Assembly (NCBI GenBank): GCA_964035575.1
Contig: OZ037912.1
Coordinates: forward strand, 372,001 to 436,000
DNA: 64,000 nt
Direction: 5' to 3'
From: Rhynchopus sp. YZ270_cl-10
Lineage: Eukaryota; Euglenozoa; Diplonemea; Diplonemida; Diplonemidae
Shown here: piece after piece, positions 62,960 to 64,000 of the stretch
Layout of the letters: each line of letters starts with the position of its first letter
How positions within the stretch are numbered: the stretch's first letter is position 1
Position numbers and translations under genes: made by a program
The notes under the pieces: generated by a model
What the model was told of the DNA's origin: nothing
The model's input: the letters and a program-made list of their open reading frames with translations, nothing else
Database searches by the model: none

Positions 62960-64000
62960 ATGGTGCACTCTGGTGGAATCGGTGTTGTGGATATTGGTGG
63001 GTTTTCTGCAAAGTTTGGGTGTGCTGGGGAGGAGCTTCCGTGCTATACAGTCCCTACTACAGCTGGGGTCCGTGGTGATGGCGACAAGGTGTTTGGACAC
63101 CGTGGTTTGACGCTAACAAATGGAACTGTAACGGTGTGCAATCCGGTTCATATGCATCATTTGGAGAGAGCTGGGGAAGTTTGCGATGTAGCTGCGTGGA
63201 CCGATTTGGTGGTACATGGTTTAGAGGAAATGGGGATATCTGAGGCAACTAGGTTGATCTTCACGGTAAAGTCGCATAGTGTGCAGCGTGATGCAATTAT
63301 TTGTTCTCAAATTGAAGCGCTTTTTTCGGTTTTGCCTTCTTTGAAAGATGTCGCTATTATACGCTCTGCCGCTGCAGTGTGCGTTGCTTCCGCAAAATCG
63401 GATGCGTTAGTGATAGAGTCAGGTCATACTTTGACTTCAGCATCTCCAGTCCTCTCTTCTCAGGTGTGTGTCGAAGCGGTGCATCGTACTCCTTTTGCAG
63501 GGAGTGTTGTGTCTGATAATATTGCTGAAGCATTTAGTGCAAAAGGAATCCATGAGATCATTCCGCAATGCCAGATCGAACGGCAGCCTCGAGCTAATGG
63601 TGATATTAGCATTGCATTACATCCAATACAGGCCTCATCTTTCAAGGAATATTGCATTCAGAACACTCTCCGAGAGGTTAAGGAGATGCATTGTACTGTT
63701 CCGTTACAACATGCCGCAGGGTCGGACGCAGTAGTGACTCTCCCGGATGGGCAGACAGCAGCGTTTGGTACAGAACTGAAGGTTCTGTCTGACGCGATGT
63801 TCCATGGGCAGCTAGGTGGGGAGGTGGAGGTGCCACGGTTGGTAGGGGTGTCTCGAGCGGAGAGTGGTATGTTGTATTGCAAGCCGGATGTGGCGTTGCC
63901 AGCCTTTGCTGCAAAGGCATTGGCAAATGTAAATGGGGAGGAGGCAGTGAGGGCAGCAAGCAATCTTCTTATGGTCGGTGGTACAGCTAATATGAAAGGC
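62960..64000 (+). CDS. Actin-related protein, divergent (3' end beyond window)
   Basis: The frame is open for 347 codons from the ATG at 62960 to the window edge. The actin fold is recognised in order: VVDIGGFSAKFGCAGEELP with the following CYTVPTTAG (phosphate 1), ATRLIFTVKSHSVQRDAI (actin's VLLTEAPLNPKANREKM), AALVIESG-like DALVIESGHTLTSASPV (phosphate 2), HRTPFAGSVVSDNI, REVKEMHCTVPL, VTLPDGQTAAFGTELKVLSD and LLMVGGTANMKG (adenosine site). Insertions and deletions against actin, and loss of strict phosphate-loop residues, place it among divergent Arps (chromatin or cytoskeletal); the class is not assigned. The missing C-terminal ~60-70 residues should lie just beyond the window. An upstream exon cannot be ruled out. 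Confidence 0.85.
   Translation, partial: MVHSGGIGVVDIGGFSAKFGCAGEELPCYTVPTTAGVRGDGDKVFGHRGLTLTNGTVTVCNPVHMHHLERAGEVCDVAAWTDLVVHGLEEMGISEATRLIFTVKSHSVQRDAIICSQIEALFSVLPSLKDVAIIRSAAAVCVASAKSDALVIESGHTLTSASPVLSSQVCVEAVHRTPFAGSVVSDNIAEAFSAKGIHEIIPQCQIERQPRANGDISIALHPIQASSFKEYCIQNTLREVKEMHCTVPLQHAAGSDAVVTLPDGQTAAFGTELKVLSDAMFHGQLGGEVEVPRLVGVSRAESGMLYCKPDVALPAFAAKALANVNGEEAVRAASNLLMVGGTANMKG

Overview
This window is nuclear DNA of a unicellular eukaryote. The evidence is spliceosomal introns (GTAT... donors, YAG acceptors), multi-domain class III nucleotide cyclase receptors, a golgin-like coiled-coil protein, an actin-related protein, a Tc1/mariner transposon and a tyrosine-recombinase retroelement whose gene order recalls the VIPER elements of trypanosomatids. 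I cannot name the species. A free-living flagellate, possibly a metamonad or another excavate-grade protist, is a guess. Coding DNA is GC-rich and often intron-poor; the DNA between genes is AT-rich and full of repeats. I saw no tRNA, rRNA or CRISPR.

Layout. 1-1150: repeat-rich upstream DNA. 1151-4348: receptor with a bacterial-type solute-binding ectodomain and a degenerate cyclase domain. 4349-10300: a repeat complex with an ~850-bp inverted repeat (5935-9460). 11316-15913: a three-exon gene with an EF-hand-like region; its first intron carries a TIR element that itself carries an apparently intact DD37E Tc1/mariner transposon. 16256-21498: a run of short non-autonomous TIR or foldback elements. 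22520-28886: a TIR element filled with GTACT and 9-bp satellites, into which a VIPER-like retroelement (23351-28353) has inserted seamlessly. 30465-33215: a second degenerate cyclase receptor with a Cache-like ectodomain. 33216-42007: satellites, foldbacks and repeats. 42008-45844: a long helical-repeat protein. 46769-51344: two tandem, nearly identical polytopic adenylate cyclases with complete catalytic motifs. 51843-53078: a CofD/YvcK-family protein. 53525-55423: a 1.9-kb TIR element. 57928-60576: a three-exon, C-terminally anchored golgin-like protein. 61201-62680: a three-exon small protein with a possible organelle presequence. 62960-end: a divergent actin-related protein running off the window.

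Two themes stand out. First, four cyclase-family proteins share a linker motif (YxP[FY][LM]P) just before the cyclase domain. Two have complete catalytic residues and two are receptor-like but degenerate, which suggests a signalling set of sensing pseudo-cyclases and active cyclases; their partnership is inference. Second, much of the spacer DNA consists of families of short elements built alike (terminal inverted repeats plus clustered subterminal motifs), together with a dispersed hairpin family whose stem shows compensatory base changes. Several of these sit in introns.
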